Origin: CAYLJJ01 sp964384025
GTDB taxonomy: Bacteria; Myxococcota_A; Bradymonadia; UBA7976; UBA1532
NCBI GenBank assembly: GCA_964384025.1
Contig: CAYLJJ010000007.1
Location: 1 to 64,000, forward strand
Length of the DNA: 64,000 nt
Direction of reading: 5' to 3'
The notes under the pieces are model-generated. The model ran no database searches. It was not told the origin of the DNA and saw nothing but the letters and a program-made list of their open reading frames with translations. The position numbers were made by a program, and so were the translations under genes. Positions 16,920-27,700 of the stretch are shown in pieces. The stretch's first letter is position 1. Each line of letters opens with the position of its first letter.

Positions 16920-18677
16920 ATGTCCCGTGTATGCTTGCTCCTTGTGTCTCTCCTTGGTCTGTTTGCAGCCGAGGCGACCGCACAGGATATGCAAAATTTT
17001 AAACCTGCTGTGGGGACTTGGAACTATTTTAGTGTTGAAGGGGCCTCTACCGCAGCCCATGGAGAGTTTGTCCCCAGTCTCTATCTGAGCTATGCCCACC
17101 AGCCCCTGGTTATTCGAGATGGGAATGATAAGGTCCTGAAAACCTATGTAGAGCAGCTGGCGACAGCCAATCTTCTCCTGACCGTTGGTCTCTGGGAGCG
17201 CCTGGAGTTGGGCGTCGATCTTCCTCTCTCCTATGTCAGCGGCGACATCATCAACACTCGTGGAGATGATGGTGTAGGGGTGGGAGATCTTCGTGTCCTG
17301 CCCAAGCTGCGGCTCTTCGGCCTCAAGCCGGGCTCAAAGGGTCCAGGCGTGGGCATTGCCCTGACCGCGCCCCTCTCCCTCCCTACAGGGGATAAAAATA
17401 AGTATGTTGGCGCTGATCAGGTGATCATCAACCCCAAGCTTGTCTTGGAGGCACGCGGAGCAGGTTTCAGCTTTGTCGCCAACGGAGGGGTTCGCTTCCG
17501 CCCAGAGAAAAAAGAGGTTGAGAACCTCGAATTGGACCATGAGGTCACCTATGGCGCTGGCGCCAAGGTGGAGTTGGGCACTCCTATGATGGAGGCGATC
17601 GCTGAGGTCTATGGAGCCGCCGCGATCACAGATATCAAAGGAGACAGCCGCAGTAGCCCCTTAGAGGGTCTCTTAGGCCTGCGCATCTTCACCTATCCTG
17701 GACCAGTGATCTCCCTCGGTGGAGGTACAGGCATCATCGCTGACTATGGCTCACCCGCCTACCGCCTATTCTTCGGTCTCGCTTGGCATCGCCGAGACTA
17801 TGACCGAGACAAGGATGGGCTCCAAGATGATGTAGATAAGTGCCCCGATGAGCCTGAAGACAAGGATGGCTTTGAAGACAAGGATGGCTGCGCTGATCTG
17901 GATAATGACCAAGATGGGATCCTGGATCTCAATGATAAGTGCCCCGATGAGCCCGAAGATAAGGACAACTTCGAGGATGAAGATGGCTGTCCAGATCCTG
18001 ACAATGATGGGGATAATATCCTGGATATCAATGATAAGTGTCCCAATAAAGCGGAGAACATCAACCAGTATCAGGACACCGACGGCTGCCCCGATCTGAT
18101 CCCTGATACAGATGGTGATGGTTTGAATGATCTGGTGGATAAGTGCCCCCATGATCCCGAGGATAAGGATGGTTTCCAAGATGAGGATGGTTGTCCAGAT
18201 CCCGATAATGATGGGGACAAGATCCTGGACATCAATGATAAATGTCCGATGCGTAAGGAGACCATCAATGGCCATAAGGATGAGGATGGCTGCCCAGATC
18301 GGAAGCTGACTATGGTAAAGGTGACTAAAGAGGAGATTAAGATCCTTAAGAAGGTCTACTTCCACACCAATAAATCTACAATCAAGCCTAAGAGCTTCCC
18401 AATTTTGGACGAAGTTGCAGTAGTCCTAGATGTTGAGCAGCGCATCAAGCTGATTCAAGTTCAAGGTCATACAGACAGTCGTGGTAAAGATTCCTATAAT
18501 ATGAAGCTTTCCCAAGATCGAGCCGAATCTGTACGCCGCTACCTCATCAAGAAGGGCATTGCGGGAGAGCGTTTAGAGGCCAAGGGCTTTGGAGAGACAG
18601 ATCCCATCGAGGACAACAAGACCCGTAAGGGCCGAGCAGATAACCGCCGTGTAGAGTTTAAGATCTTGGAGCAATGA
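16920..18677 (+). CDS. OmpA-family outer-membrane protein with thrombospondin type 3 repeats
   Basis: A 585-residue protein with a signal peptide (MSRVCLLLVSLLGLFAAEATA) and AGGAGAGGG before the ATG. Residues about 23-290 are a barrel-like beta-rich region. Residues about 293-460 are calcium-binding TSP3 repeats (D-x-D-x-D-G-x-x-D-x-x-D-x-C-P-x-x-P-E-D) with one Cys in each half. The OmpA C-terminal domain (about 470-585) carries G-H-T-D-S-R-G near 516-522 and ends with R-R-V-E-F. Proteins of this layout are abundant in Myxococcota outer membranes and link membrane to peptidoglycan with a calcium-rigidified spacer. A calcium dependence is inferred from the repeats. Confidence 0.9.
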   Translation: MSRVCLLLVSLLGLFAAEATAQDMQNFKPAVGTWNYFSVEGASTAAHGEFVPSLYLSYAHQPLVIRDGNDKVLKTYVEQLATANLLLTVGLWERLELGVDLPLSYVSGDIINTRGDDGVGVGDLRVLPKLRLFGLKPGSKGPGVGIALTAPLSLPTGDKNKYVGADQVIINPKLVLEARGAGFSFVANGGVRFRPEKKEVENLELDHEVTYGAGAKVELGTPMMEAIAEVYGAAAITDIKGDSRSSPLEGLLGLRIFTYPGPVISLGGGTGIIADYGSPAYRLFFGLAWHRRDYDRDKDGLQDDVDKCPDEPEDKDGFEDKDGCADLDNDQDGILDLNDKCPDEPEDKDNFEDEDGCPDPDNDGDNILDINDKCPNKAENINQYQDTDGCPDLIPDTDGDGLNDLVDKCPHDPEDKDGFQDEDGCPDPDNDGDKILDINDKCPMRKETINGHKDEDGCPDRKLTMVKVTKEEIKILKKVYFHTNKSTIKPKSFPILDEVAVVLDVEQRIKLIQVQGHTDSRGKDSYNMKLSQDRAESVRRYLIKKGIAGERLEAKGFGETDPIEDNKTRKGRADNRRVEFKILEQ

Positions 18678-18737
18678 ACTCAGCGGTTTAAGCTCAGAGA
18701 TTGATCCGTTCTACCTTCATCCCATACCTTCCATTTG

Positions 18738-21119
18738 ATGTCTTACTTTCTCCTCCTTCTCTCCCTCCTCTTCAGCGCCTGCAACGCTGATCAGCTTCAA
18801 GAGGGCTCAAGGGCAGGAAGCTCTACAGATGCGCTCCCTCCCTGGAGTGAGCCAGACTTCTCAGAGTACAGAGATGGCGAGAAGCCCCCAGAAGCTGCTT
18901 TGGATATGGGGGAGCAGCATCTCTGTCTCCAGGATCTGGACTGTCGGCCTGGAGAACTCTGCCTCGATGAGCGCTGCCAAATTCCCAGCCCACTTCAACT
19001 CCCCATCCATGATGGCCTCACTCGAGCAGGCGCAGCTGCCTTTGATCTGACTCCTGGAGTTTGGGAGTCTTGGAGCGAGGCGAGCTGTGATCCAGGACGC
19101 CCTCAGCGCTTTGATGGAGCGCGAGATCATCGACACCCAATCCAGGTAGATCCCTGTTTGGATCGCTTTGATGACGCCAACGGGGATGGAGATTTCCAAG
19201 CCCTCTGGTTGGGAGGAGATGGCCCTGACCGTCCTGCTCAGAGCATGGATCAAGAGAACCCACCCAGCGGGCGAGTCTTGATCCTCAGCCGAGATGATCA
19301 ACTCTGGATTCTGATCGCCTTGGATCTGGCCGCCATCAGTGCGCCTCGGGTTCAGGCGATGAGCCGCTGGTTGGAGCGTCGTCTGAGCCTCCCCAGCGAG
19401 AGCCTCACCATTCAGGTCACAGGCAATCATCATGGACCAGATGCTCTGGGTTTGAGTGGTCCGACTCAGAGCTATAGCAACTCTTGGTTTCAAGAGCTGC
19501 TCCCAGTGGATTCGGGTGTCAATGAGCTGTGGTGGTCTGAGGTCCAAGAGCGCTGTCTCGGGGCTCTCCGTCAGGCAGCTGCTCGCTCTCAGGCGGTGCA
19601 GATGCGCCGGGCACGGATCCCTCTCTTTATACCCTCTCTGGACTCTGGTGAGCTGGAGCTTGATGGAGATGGAGATGGTCTCCTCAATGAGCCTGAGGAT
19701 TTGGAGATCTATAAACGGAGCGCTTGGCTTGTCGATCAGCGCCTCCCTCGCCAAGCTGATCCCTGGCTCCGCGTTCTCTCCCTGGACTCTGCTCGCAGCG
19801 GAGAGAGCCTTATCCTGCTGTTGAGCTGGGCAGGGGTCCCCGCTACAGATGAGCCCACCCGGTTAAGCGCAGATTATCCAGGGGCAGTACGTCAGCTTAT
19901 GGAGGCGCAGAACCCAGGCACCACCGCCCTCTGGCTGAGCGCTGCTGGAGCGGACACCGTCAGCACCAGAGGCGCTTTCATCCCAGAGATCGATGAGCGG
20001 GGCAAATATCTCAACAGCGAGGGGTTGAGTGTAGAGCGCCTAGAGGAGGCTGCGCCCGCTGAAGATCCGCTCAATGCCTTGGGACGATTCTTGGCGACCA
20101 AAGCTCAAGCTGCCCTCTCTGGATCTTCCAGAGAGCCCGCCGACCTAGAGATCAAACGTCGCTTTGTCTGGTTGCCAATCGACAACCCTCTCTTCGCTCT
20201 GGCAGCCCAAGAGGGGATCTTAAGGGGTCTGGGAGATTGGTTGATGGGGCGAGAGGTGACTCGAAGCTGGGCGAGCGAGGATCAGGCTCCCGCCTGTGGT
20301 CCTCTGGGCTGTCTGCGCTATCGTATGGATCATATCCAGCTTGGAAGGCTCCAACTGATCACGACTCCAGGAGCCCTGGATGATGGTCTGGTGAGAGGGC
20401 GCCCCCAGAGTGAGATTCTCTACCCCCGACACGAAGAGTTACTTGATCTGGACGCGGACTCGGTCTTGGACAGTGAAGATGAGGAGATCCGCCGAATCGT
20501 TGAGGGTCCCGATGGTCCTCTGAGCGTCTCAATTCCAACAGCTCTAAATCCTCAGCGCTTTGAAGCTCTTGAGGGTCTGGAGTCAGAGGAGGTTTGGGTG
20601 CTGGGGCGCTGCAATGGCGGGGTGGGGACCTTGGCTCCCTGGGGAGAGAGCCCCAATATCTTCGAAGGAGCGCTGTCCACCGAGCAGGAACAGGGGCTCC
20701 TTCAGCGCCTCGCGTCTCTGATCGATTGGCCCGGTAACCATCTGCTCTCTCTAGAGGATGGACCGGAGCGAGAGCACAGCGGCGCTTGGTGGATTGAGGG
20801 TCCAGGACGACATCTGAGCGGGAGATACGCCAGCTTAGGACCAGGTCCCCGAGCTTATCTCCCTGAGCTGGATCTTTTGGCAGAGGGAGTCAGCCCTGGA
20901 GATCTTCTAAGCGTAGAGGGAGCACAGTTCTATATCCAAGGGCTGCTCCCTGTCGAGCTGGCTCAGCACCCCAACGTGACGGGCCGTCCCTGGGACTTGA
21001 GCCCTCAGAGCGGAGCTTGGGTTTTTAATACAGCTTGTGAGCTGCTTGAGCGCTCTTGCCATCGAGGACAGGGAGAGGACCCCAACGCCAGCCTCCCTCG
21101 CGGTTTAGAGAACTATTGA
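18738..21119 (+). CDS. surface lipoprotein with a neutral/alkaline ceramidase-like domain
   Basis: A 793-residue lipoprotein (signal ending L-L-F-S-A-C, acylated Cys at 16). ATG 18738 is used rather than the TTG just before it. After a short Cys-containing segment, residues about 98-560 resemble the N-terminal catalytic domain of neutral/alkaline ceramidases: A-G-A-A-A-F-D-L-T-P near the start, a D-L-A-A-I motif, then a G-N-H-H-G-P-D-A-L-G motif near 229-240 in the place of the zinc-binding histidine motif. Acidic D-G-D-G-D segments could bind calcium. Catalysis on ceramide is not established; other amidated lipids or glycans are possible. It precedes the poly-gamma-glutamate genes by 58 bases in the same direction. 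Confidence 0.55.
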   Translation: MSYFLLLLSLLFSACNADQLQEGSRAGSSTDALPPWSEPDFSEYRDGEKPPEAALDMGEQHLCLQDLDCRPGELCLDERCQIPSPLQLPIHDGLTRAGAAAFDLTPGVWESWSEASCDPGRPQRFDGARDHRHPIQVDPCLDRFDDANGDGDFQALWLGGDGPDRPAQSMDQENPPSGRVLILSRDDQLWILIALDLAAISAPRVQAMSRWLERRLSLPSESLTIQVTGNHHGPDALGLSGPTQSYSNSWFQELLPVDSGVNELWWSEVQERCLGALRQAAARSQAVQMRRARIPLFIPSLDSGELELDGDGDGLLNEPEDLEIYKRSAWLVDQRLPRQADPWLRVLSLDSARSGESLILLLSWAGVPATDEPTRLSADYPGAVRQLMEAQNPGTTALWLSAAGADTVSTRGAFIPEIDERGKYLNSEGLSVERLEEAAPAEDPLNALGRFLATKAQAALSGSSREPADLEIKRRFVWLPIDNPLFALAAQEGILRGLGDWLMGREVTRSWASEDQAPACGPLGCLRYRMDHIQLGRLQLITTPGALDDGLVRGRPQSEILYPRHEELLDLDADSVLDSEDEEIRRIVEGPDGPLSVSIPTALNPQRFEALEGLESEEVWVLGRCNGGVGTLAPWGESPNIFEGALSTEQEQGLLQRLASLIDWPGNHLLSLEDGPEREHSGAWWIEGPGRHLSGRYASLGPGPRAYLPELDLLAEGVSPGDLLSVEGAQFYIQGLLPVELAQHPNVTGRPWDLSPQSGAWVFNTACELLERSCHRGQGEDPNASLPRGLENY

Positions 21120-21177
21120 GCTGCGCTCCCAAACAAAAGATTGGGACCTGAAGCACTTTAAGGTTAATGAGGAGGGG

Positions 21178-22359
21178 ATGGAATTTCAGCTCCTCCTCCT
21201 CTTTACTTTGCTCCTCATTCTCCTGGGGATCTTGGAGTTACTCCTTCACAAACGCAATCTCCGCCGGATTCCTATTCGGATACACGTTAATGGTACGCGT
21301 GGTAAGTCCAGCGTGGTGCGCCTGATCACAGCAGGTCTCAGAGCAGATGGACGACGCTGCTGTGGCAAGACCACCGGCACGACCGCCCGAATGATCCTCC
21401 CTGATGGTCGCGAGACCCCTGTATTTAGACCCTCTCGCGCCAATGTCAGCGAGCAGCTTCGTATTGTCCGCGCTGCTGCACGTCTGGAGGCAGAGGTCCT
21501 GGTGGTGGAGTGTATGGCCCTTCAGCCTCAGCTCCAATGGCTCTCTGAGAGCCGTTTTATCCAAGCCACCCACGGGGTGATCACCAACACCCGCCCAGAT
21601 CATCTGGATGTAATGGGTCCAGGAATCCAAGATGTTGCCCAGGCCCTGGCAGGGATGATTCCTCCAAAGGGTCTGCTCTACACCGCTGAGAGTCTCTTTA
21701 GACCTCTCCTGGCTGAAGCCGCCGGGGATCGGAGCTGCCGCTTGATCCCCGTAGAGCAAGAGGAGTGGGAGGCGCTGAGCGAGAGCGATATGGCGGGGTT
21801 TTCCTATAAGGAGCACCCAGAGAATGTGGCCTTGGCTCTGAGGATCTGCAAAGATCTGGGGGTTCAGAGAGAGCAAGCTCTTCTAGGAATGTGGGCCGCG
21901 AGCCCCGATCCAGGAGCGATGACCGAGCACAGGATCGACTTCTTTGGTCGAGAGATCCTCTTTATCAACGGCTTTGCCGCCAATGATCCCGACTCTACAG
22001 AGCAGATCTGGGAGCAAGCGCTTCAACGCCATCCCCAGCTTGAACGTCGTATCGCCCTCTTTAACTGTCGTGCTGATCGAGGCGCTCGCAGTCGTCAACT
22101 GGGTGCGGCCTGTGTTGCTTGGACAGCTCCCGACGAGATCCTCTTGATGGGCACTGGCACCTATGCGCTCTCTCGTACTGCGACTAAGTTGGGGCTCCCT
22201 TCAGGCAAGATTCACTCTGCTGAGGGCTGTCGTGTTGAGGAGGTATTTGAACGTCTGTTGGCTCTGGCTGGGCGCAAGACCCTGATCATGGGCATGGGAA
22301 ACATCGGTGGTCAGGGCCTAGAACTTCTACGCTACTTCAAGAACCGAGAGCTGCTTTAA
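21178..22359 (+). CDS. pgsB: poly-gamma-glutamate synthase subunit PgsB/CapB
   Basis: A 393-residue Mur-ligase-like amide ligase that polymerises glutamate in an ATP-dependent way at the membrane. An N-terminal membrane helix (about 4-23) is followed by the P-loop N-G-T-R-G-K-S-S at residues 38-45, the T-T-G-T-T-A motif, T-N-x-R-P-D-H-L-D-V-M-G and N-C-R-A-D-R, all characteristic of PgsB. GGAGG lies close before the ATG. It begins a three-gene set with pgsC (13 bases downstream) and the pgsW-type gene. The product could be a capsule or a released polymer. Confidence 0.9.
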   Translation: MEFQLLLLFTLLLILLGILELLLHKRNLRRIPIRIHVNGTRGKSSVVRLITAGLRADGRRCCGKTTGTTARMILPDGRETPVFRPSRANVSEQLRIVRAAARLEAEVLVVECMALQPQLQWLSESRFIQATHGVITNTRPDHLDVMGPGIQDVAQALAGMIPPKGLLYTAESLFRPLLAEAAGDRSCRLIPVEQEEWEALSESDMAGFSYKEHPENVALALRICKDLGVQREQALLGMWAASPDPGAMTEHRIDFFGREILFINGFAANDPDSTEQIWEQALQRHPQLERRIALFNCRADRGARSRQLGAACVAWTAPDEILLMGTGTYALSRTATKLGLPSGKIHSAEGCRVEEVFERLLALAGRKTLIMGMGNIGGQGLELLRYFKNRELL

Positions 22360-22372
22360 TCGGTGAGAAACA

Positions 22373-22825
22373 ATGATTGAATCTCTCCTGCCCCTCACGG
22401 TGGGAATGGGCCTCGTGGTAGGTCTTCTTTTCAGTGAGTTCTTTGGTCTGGCCGCAGGTGGTATGGTCGTTCCAGGCTATATCGCCCTCTATCTGACTCG
22501 CCCCATCGGCGTGGCTCTCACCCTCTCAGCAGGCTTGATCACCTTCTTTATTGTCGAGGCCATCTCCTCTGTAACCATCGTCTATGGACGGCGGAGGACC
22601 TCGATCACCATCCTATTGGGCTACCTGGTGGGGATGTCGATTCGTTGGCTCAGTGGGGGCCTAGCGCTCTCTGCCTCCTATGATGTCATCGGCTTCATCA
22701 TCCCAGGGCTCATCGCCATCTGGATCGCTCGTCAGGGAGTTGTAGAGACCTTCTGCTCAATCCTGGTGGTATCCATCATGGTACGGCTGCTCCTGATCAT
22801 CTTCCTGGGAGAAGCCCTGATATGA
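22373..22825 (+). CDS. pgsC: poly-gamma-glutamate biosynthesis protein PgsC/CapC
   Basis: A 150-residue, five-helix membrane protein matching PgsC in length and in its G-L-A-A-G-G-M-V-V-P-G-Y-I-A-L opening. It forms the membrane part of the glutamate polymerase with PgsB. Its stop overlaps the next start (ATGA at 22822), so expression of the next gene is coupled. Confidence 0.9.
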   Translation: MIESLLPLTVGMGLVVGLLFSEFFGLAAGGMVVPGYIALYLTRPIGVALTLSAGLITFFIVEAISSVTIVYGRRRTSITILLGYLVGMSIRWLSGGLALSASYDVIGFIIPGLIAIWIARQGVVETFCSILVVSIMVRLLLIIFLGEALI

Positions 22826-23961
22826 AAGCTCTCTACTGGCGCCCCCACCGTGTCTCTCGAGTAGAGCTGCTTATCGTCCTCCTCTTTGCTATAGGAGGGC
22901 TCTTCCTCGTTGAACGCTTTCGTGCGCTCCGTCAATTGGAGCATTTTCAGGATAAGATCGAAGCGGCCACGCGGGCTCAACATGCGCTGGAGACCATCCG
23001 AAACGAACGCCTAGCTCAGGGCCTGGAGATCGATCCAGAGAGTGATCTGACGGGCTCTGGGATCCTTGGCTTGATCAACTCCCCAGTCACCAGCAACACA
23101 GGCAACCTCGCCTCCAAACGAAGCTCCATCAACCCCAACTTCGCCGCGCTGGTGGTACAGGATCTTAAAACCCTGGGGTTGGAGCCAGGAGATCGCGTCG
23201 CTCTGGGACTCTCCGGCTCCTTTCCTGCGATCAACATCGCGCTCTTCGCCGCTGTAGAAACTCTGGAACTCAAGGCGATCTCTATCGCCAGCACCTCCTC
23301 CTCTCAGTGGGGGAGCAATGATCCCAAGATGCTCTGGATCGATATGGAGCGGATCCTTCAGGAGCGAGGGGTCTTCAAGTTGCGCTCTGTCGCCGCTTCT
23401 CTGGGTGCCATCAAAGATCGAGGAGAGGGGCTCTCCAATGAGGGCAAGGCGATCTTAAGAGAGGCCATCGCCTACAACGGCCTTCAGCTCATCCAAGCAG
23501 AGAGCCTACATGAGAGCGTAGAGCAGCGGATGAAAATCTATAAAGCCGCTGGTGAGATCAAAGCCTATATCAATGTGGGCGGGGGCGCAGCCTCTGTAGG
23601 AACTCATATCGGTAAGAAGCTTTACCAACCTGGGCTGAACCTCAAGTCCCCCATCGGGGCGGGACGCATCGACTCCGTGATGAGTCGCTTTTCTCTCAGC
23701 GGGGTGCCGGTGCTTCACCTCAGTAAAATCCGTCGTCTGGCTCGACGTTGGGGCTTCCCGCTTAACCCACAGAAGCCCCCCGCGGTAGGAGAGGGGCGCA
23801 TCTATGTTGAGCGAATCTATAATCGCTGGTTGGCTGGGGGGATCTGCCTCCTACTTTTGTTCCTTATGGGGGCCATCATTCGAAGCGATCTGGGCTTCCG
23901 CCTCACCCGTATGGCGCGCTTGTCGCGAGGAGAGATCAAGGCCCCTGAAGAGATGGTCTGA
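22822..23961 (+). CDS. pgsW: poly-gamma-glutamate system protein (PgsW type)
   Basis: A 379-residue protein with a membrane helix at each end (about 13-30 and 330-350) and a large domain between, matching the poly-gamma-glutamate system protein found in place of, or alongside, PgsA in many Gram-negative bacteria. Seen features are the long N-terminal helical segment after the first membrane span and the conserved block around S-G-S-F-P-A-I-N and S-T-S-S-S-Q-W-G-S-N. The role in export or chain handling is not defined for the family. No PgsA/CapA homologue or gamma-glutamyl hydrolase lies beside it in this window. Confidence 0.8.
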   Translation: MKALYWRPHRVSRVELLIVLLFAIGGLFLVERFRALRQLEHFQDKIEAATRAQHALETIRNERLAQGLEIDPESDLTGSGILGLINSPVTSNTGNLASKRSSINPNFAALVVQDLKTLGLEPGDRVALGLSGSFPAINIALFAAVETLELKAISIASTSSSQWGSNDPKMLWIDMERILQERGVFKLRSVAASLGAIKDRGEGLSNEGKAILREAIAYNGLQLIQAESLHESVEQRMKIYKAAGEIKAYINVGGGAASVGTHIGKKLYQPGLNLKSPIGAGRIDSVMSRFSLSGVPVLHLSKIRRLARRWGFPLNPQKPPAVGEGRIYVERIYNRWLAGGICLLLLFLMGAIIRSDLGFRLTRMARLSRGEIKAPEEMV

Positions 23962-23980
23962 GCGAGAGATTTAAACAGCT

Positions 23981-24706
23981 CTAAAAGTGCCCGATCAGGC
24001 TGATCTTTCCCGGACCAGGGAGGATCTCTACGCGACCCGCTCTTGAGGCTTCCTGATCAGCGCTCCACCAAAGATAGACAGCGCTCCCTAAGAGCAGACT
24101 GCTCAGCCCGAAGCTGAGGTTGGAGTTCAGGGCAGCAGACTCTGACTCAGCCTTGTGATCTTCTGCGGTTGGTCGTCGCTCTGCCCCTCGCGCCTTTGAG
24201 GCTGCGTCCAGAGCGGAGAGCCCAAAGAAGGTCCCCAAACCAGCAGCCGCGACCCCCGTTCCCAAAGCCAGCCAAGGCCAGGGTCCAGGGCCTCGTTCTA
24301 AAATGATCTCCGAACCTCCTGAGGGCTCTAAGATCGGCGCCTTGGCTGGAGTCGGCTCTCCCCCAAGCAGCTTGATCCGGTGGATCATCGCTGTTGTATC
24401 CGCAGGCTTTGTGCCCAGATAGGCTCGATACCACTCAATAGCACCCTCTTTGTCTGCCATCTGCTCACGGCTGCGGGCGATGTTAAAGAGGAGATCTCGA
24501 TGTCGCGTCAGCAGGTAGGCACGCTGAAAGCCCAAGGCTGCGGCCTCAAACTCCTTCGCTTGATAGTGGGCCAGGGCCTTAAAGAAGAGTATCTCTGCTT
24601 GATCTAAGCTCTCCTGGGTCAATGTTACGGTCTCTTGGAGAGGAGACTCCTGAGCCTGAGTCTGGAGCGCCGTAAATGCAAGCAGGGGCAGAATCCATCG
24701 AAACAT
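23981..24706 (-). CDS. TPR-containing membrane protein
   Basis: A 241-residue protein with a signal peptide (MFRWILPLLAFTALQTQAQ) and TPR-like helices at about 35-115 (A-x-x-x-Y-x-x-K-E-F-E-A-A-A-x-x-F). A proline-containing linker and two membrane segments near the C-terminus follow. The ATG at 24706 is favoured by GGAG six bases upstream; an adjacent ATG at 24709 is the alternative, and an extension to 24790 would overlap the upstream gene. This layout is frequent in Myxococcota and of unknown function. It is the last gene of the long minus-strand run and converges with the pgsW-type gene 19 bases away. Confidence 0.75.
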   Translation of the reverse strand: MFRWILPLLAFTALQTQAQESPLQETVTLTQESLDQAEILFFKALAHYQAKEFEAAALGFQRAYLLTRHRDLLFNIARSREQMADKEGAIEWYRAYLGTKPADTTAMIHRIKLLGGEPTPAKAPILEPSGGSEIILERGPGPWPWLALGTGVAAAGLGTFFGLSALDAASKARGAERRPTAEDHKAESESAALNSNLSFGLSSLLLGSAVYLWWSADQEASRAGRVEILPGPGKISLIGHF

Positions 24707-24729
24707 CATTCTCTCCAGCGAAGCTGTCT

Positions 24730-27700
24730 CTAAGAGCCACAGGTGCTCAAGTTTCCACAGCTGTCCGCTCCAGGTCCTCTTTGACAACAACCCACAGGGA
24801 GGCTAAAGTTCTCAGGCCCCTCCATAGCGGCCTCTCCACAGCCCTCTCGGAACCCCGCCTCTCCTGGTCGACCTGGAAGATCAAGGAAGATACTTTGAGC
24901 GATCACCTCCTCCAGAGCCTCGTCAAAGATCGGATGGCCCTCTTCATCCAAGAACCGGAATTGAGAGTTTTCGATATGCTCACGAGAGCTGCTGGTTGAG
25001 ACCCTGAAGATCCCGAAACTGGGACCCCCTGGACCTCCGGGGCTATGACCTCCACAGCCCCCGTCTCCACCTATACCTCCATCACCACCCACCCCACAGG
25101 CTGGACAACTCTCAGGGCTTAAGCCTCCGAGGCCTCCCATTCCTCCAAGGCCCCCTAACCCTCCTGAACCTCCCTGACCCCCCGTACCTCCCTGTCCACT
25201 CCTCAGACGGACAGCCTGAAGCTTGACCATGCCTCCTACGATCTGTAGAGCAAAGGAACCTCCTCCTCCTGTCGTTTGTCCTGCTCCAAGACCAGGACAG
25301 CCTCCTGTACCTCCTGCACCACCGCCGCTGCCTTTGGAGCCTGGAATCGAGGAGGAGCCGCCTCCTCCGCCACCAGCGCCCCTGCCATTGCTGCCCGCTC
25401 CAGGGCTTGGAGAGGGGCGGGGGATCCAGAGCTTGGTAAGGCTGTTGATTTTGCCTGAAGTCATCAGAAGATTTGGGGCGTTCTCGCCATGCTCTCCCGC
25501 TTGACCAGGATCACCTGGGAGTCCATCCACCGCGTCAGTCCTCCCTCCAGCACCTCCCTCCGCAGCCTCCTCCTCAGGACCCCCACCAGAGAGGCCATCC
25601 TCTCCAGCCTGATTGGCCGCTCCATCCCCTCCGCTTCCGCCACGGCTCCCCTCGGGACAGCTGGAGTTGACTCGACCGATTCCCCCTGTTCCTGTACCAT
25701 GCTCACCCAACTCTCCAGGGTTTCCAGGGCCACCTGGGCTGCCCTCTCTTCCTGGTGTTCCTGCGCGTCCAGGTCCTCCTTGACCCGCGATCAAAGTCAC
25801 CGCTCTGAGGGTCAATAGGTTAGAGACATCGATCGCAAGGAGCGCAACCGAGGAGGTCTCAGCAGAGGCATCCTCAGCTTCAACGATGAGGTTCTCCAGC
25901 AGAGTCTCCTCCTCCAAATCTCGATAGTTCAAGACCACCGCTGCTCCGGTCAGGACCGTGGGATTCTCTTCCCGATCTGATCGTCCCCAAACCTCTGCGC
26001 TGATCCGCTGATAGCCGCCATAGATGTTCACACCAGAGGGGATTAAGAAGCCTGTCTGACGAGTCTCTGTCACCTCTTCCTCGCTGAGACCCTCAAGGAG
26101 ATCATAGCGACCACGCTCTATATAGATATCTGTTCGTAGAGTTTGAGCCAGTTCAATCGCCGCTTTCAAGGTCTTGAGCGGGAACTCCATATTTCCCATC
26201 GTGCCATCTTGGCCGTGGGTGGTTGAAACAAAGACCGCATCCTCGACACCATCTACCCCGTCACAGTTGCTGTCAGTAAAGCTTAAATCAGGGGGATCAT
26301 CCTCTCCTGGGCGGCACTCGCAGCCATTCTCTACAATCCCATCTACATCTAGATATTGGGCTTCACAGTTGAGGAGGAGACACTCTCCCCCTACACAGCC
26401 GCTCTCAGCGTGAGGAAGATCGCAGATCTGCCCACAGGCTCCGCAGTTGAGGAGGTCATTATTGAGATCGAAGTCTTCATCGATCAGGTCATCGCAGTCA
26501 TTATCCTCTCCATCGCAGAGTTCAGCCTCGCTCTCGGGATCTGGAGCATCACAGCGGAGCTGTCTGCGATTCTCTTGATCACAGATCCACACCCCCGAGG
26601 TTTGACAGCTCCCGGTCCCACGAGAGCATGGGAGCCTCAGTTGGTGAAAGGGATCATCGACAGCTCCGTTGCAATCATTATCGACACCGTCACAGATCTC
26701 CGGCTCAGGCAGTCCGGGTTGAACATCACAGGCGGTCACCTCTCCGGGAATATGAAGGGCACAGATCGTGAGCCCTGAGCGTTGGCAAAGTCCAACCCCT
26801 ATCGAACAAGACTGCCCCAATAGCTCCTGGAAATCTTCATCGACCTCTCCATCACAATCGTTGTCGATGCCATCACAGATCTCTGTAGAGTTGGGTAGCT
26901 CATTTACAGAGCAGCTCGGGCCCTTTGGAGCCTCGGGGTAACAGCGATAGACCCCTTCAGCTCGACATTGGCCGAGCCCCACAACGCAGGGGCTCCCCAA
27001 CTCAACAACCTCAGCCATGCAGCTCTCTTCGATACACTCCGCCCCCTCAGGACAGTATGGTTCTTCCCCTCTACACGGGCCGAGGTCTCTCCTCAGCCCC
27101 TCATCGATCTGCCCATCACAGTCATTATCCAAACCATCACAGATCTCATCTTGTCCTTGGTTTACAGGATCTCCCTCCGCATTCTCGCAGCGGCCCCAGT
27201 AGAGAGAGGGGAAAGTCTCATCTCCCCCTGGATCGAGGATACAGGTCTTGACCCCCAACTCACATACTCCCTGGTTCACACCACAAGGAGCTTGCGTACC
27301 CTCCCCTGGACAGCAGCCCAGTAGATTTTCATCAACCTCACCATCACAGTCATTGTCCAGGCCGTCACAGCGCTCCTCATCGAGCTGATAATCGGAAAAG
27401 AGTTCGCTGTAGTTTGGCTCTATCTCTCTGTTGGGTTCGTCCTCTTCGCCTTCCTGACAAACCTTCAGGGAGTTCTCGCAAACCCCCAGTTGAAGATCAG
27501 CCAGATAGAGATCCTCATCTGTTTCTCCATCGCAGTCATTGTCTTTGCCATCACAGGGATCGCCTCCCTTTCCCTCTGCCCAAGAGACCGCACAAACGCT
27601 GCCCTCGCAGAAATCAAAGGCGGCCTTATCTTCAGCCTCTTTGAGTGGTTGGCTCAGCTTTAAAATGCAACTCTGCCCTTCACACCCACCATCGATAGAG

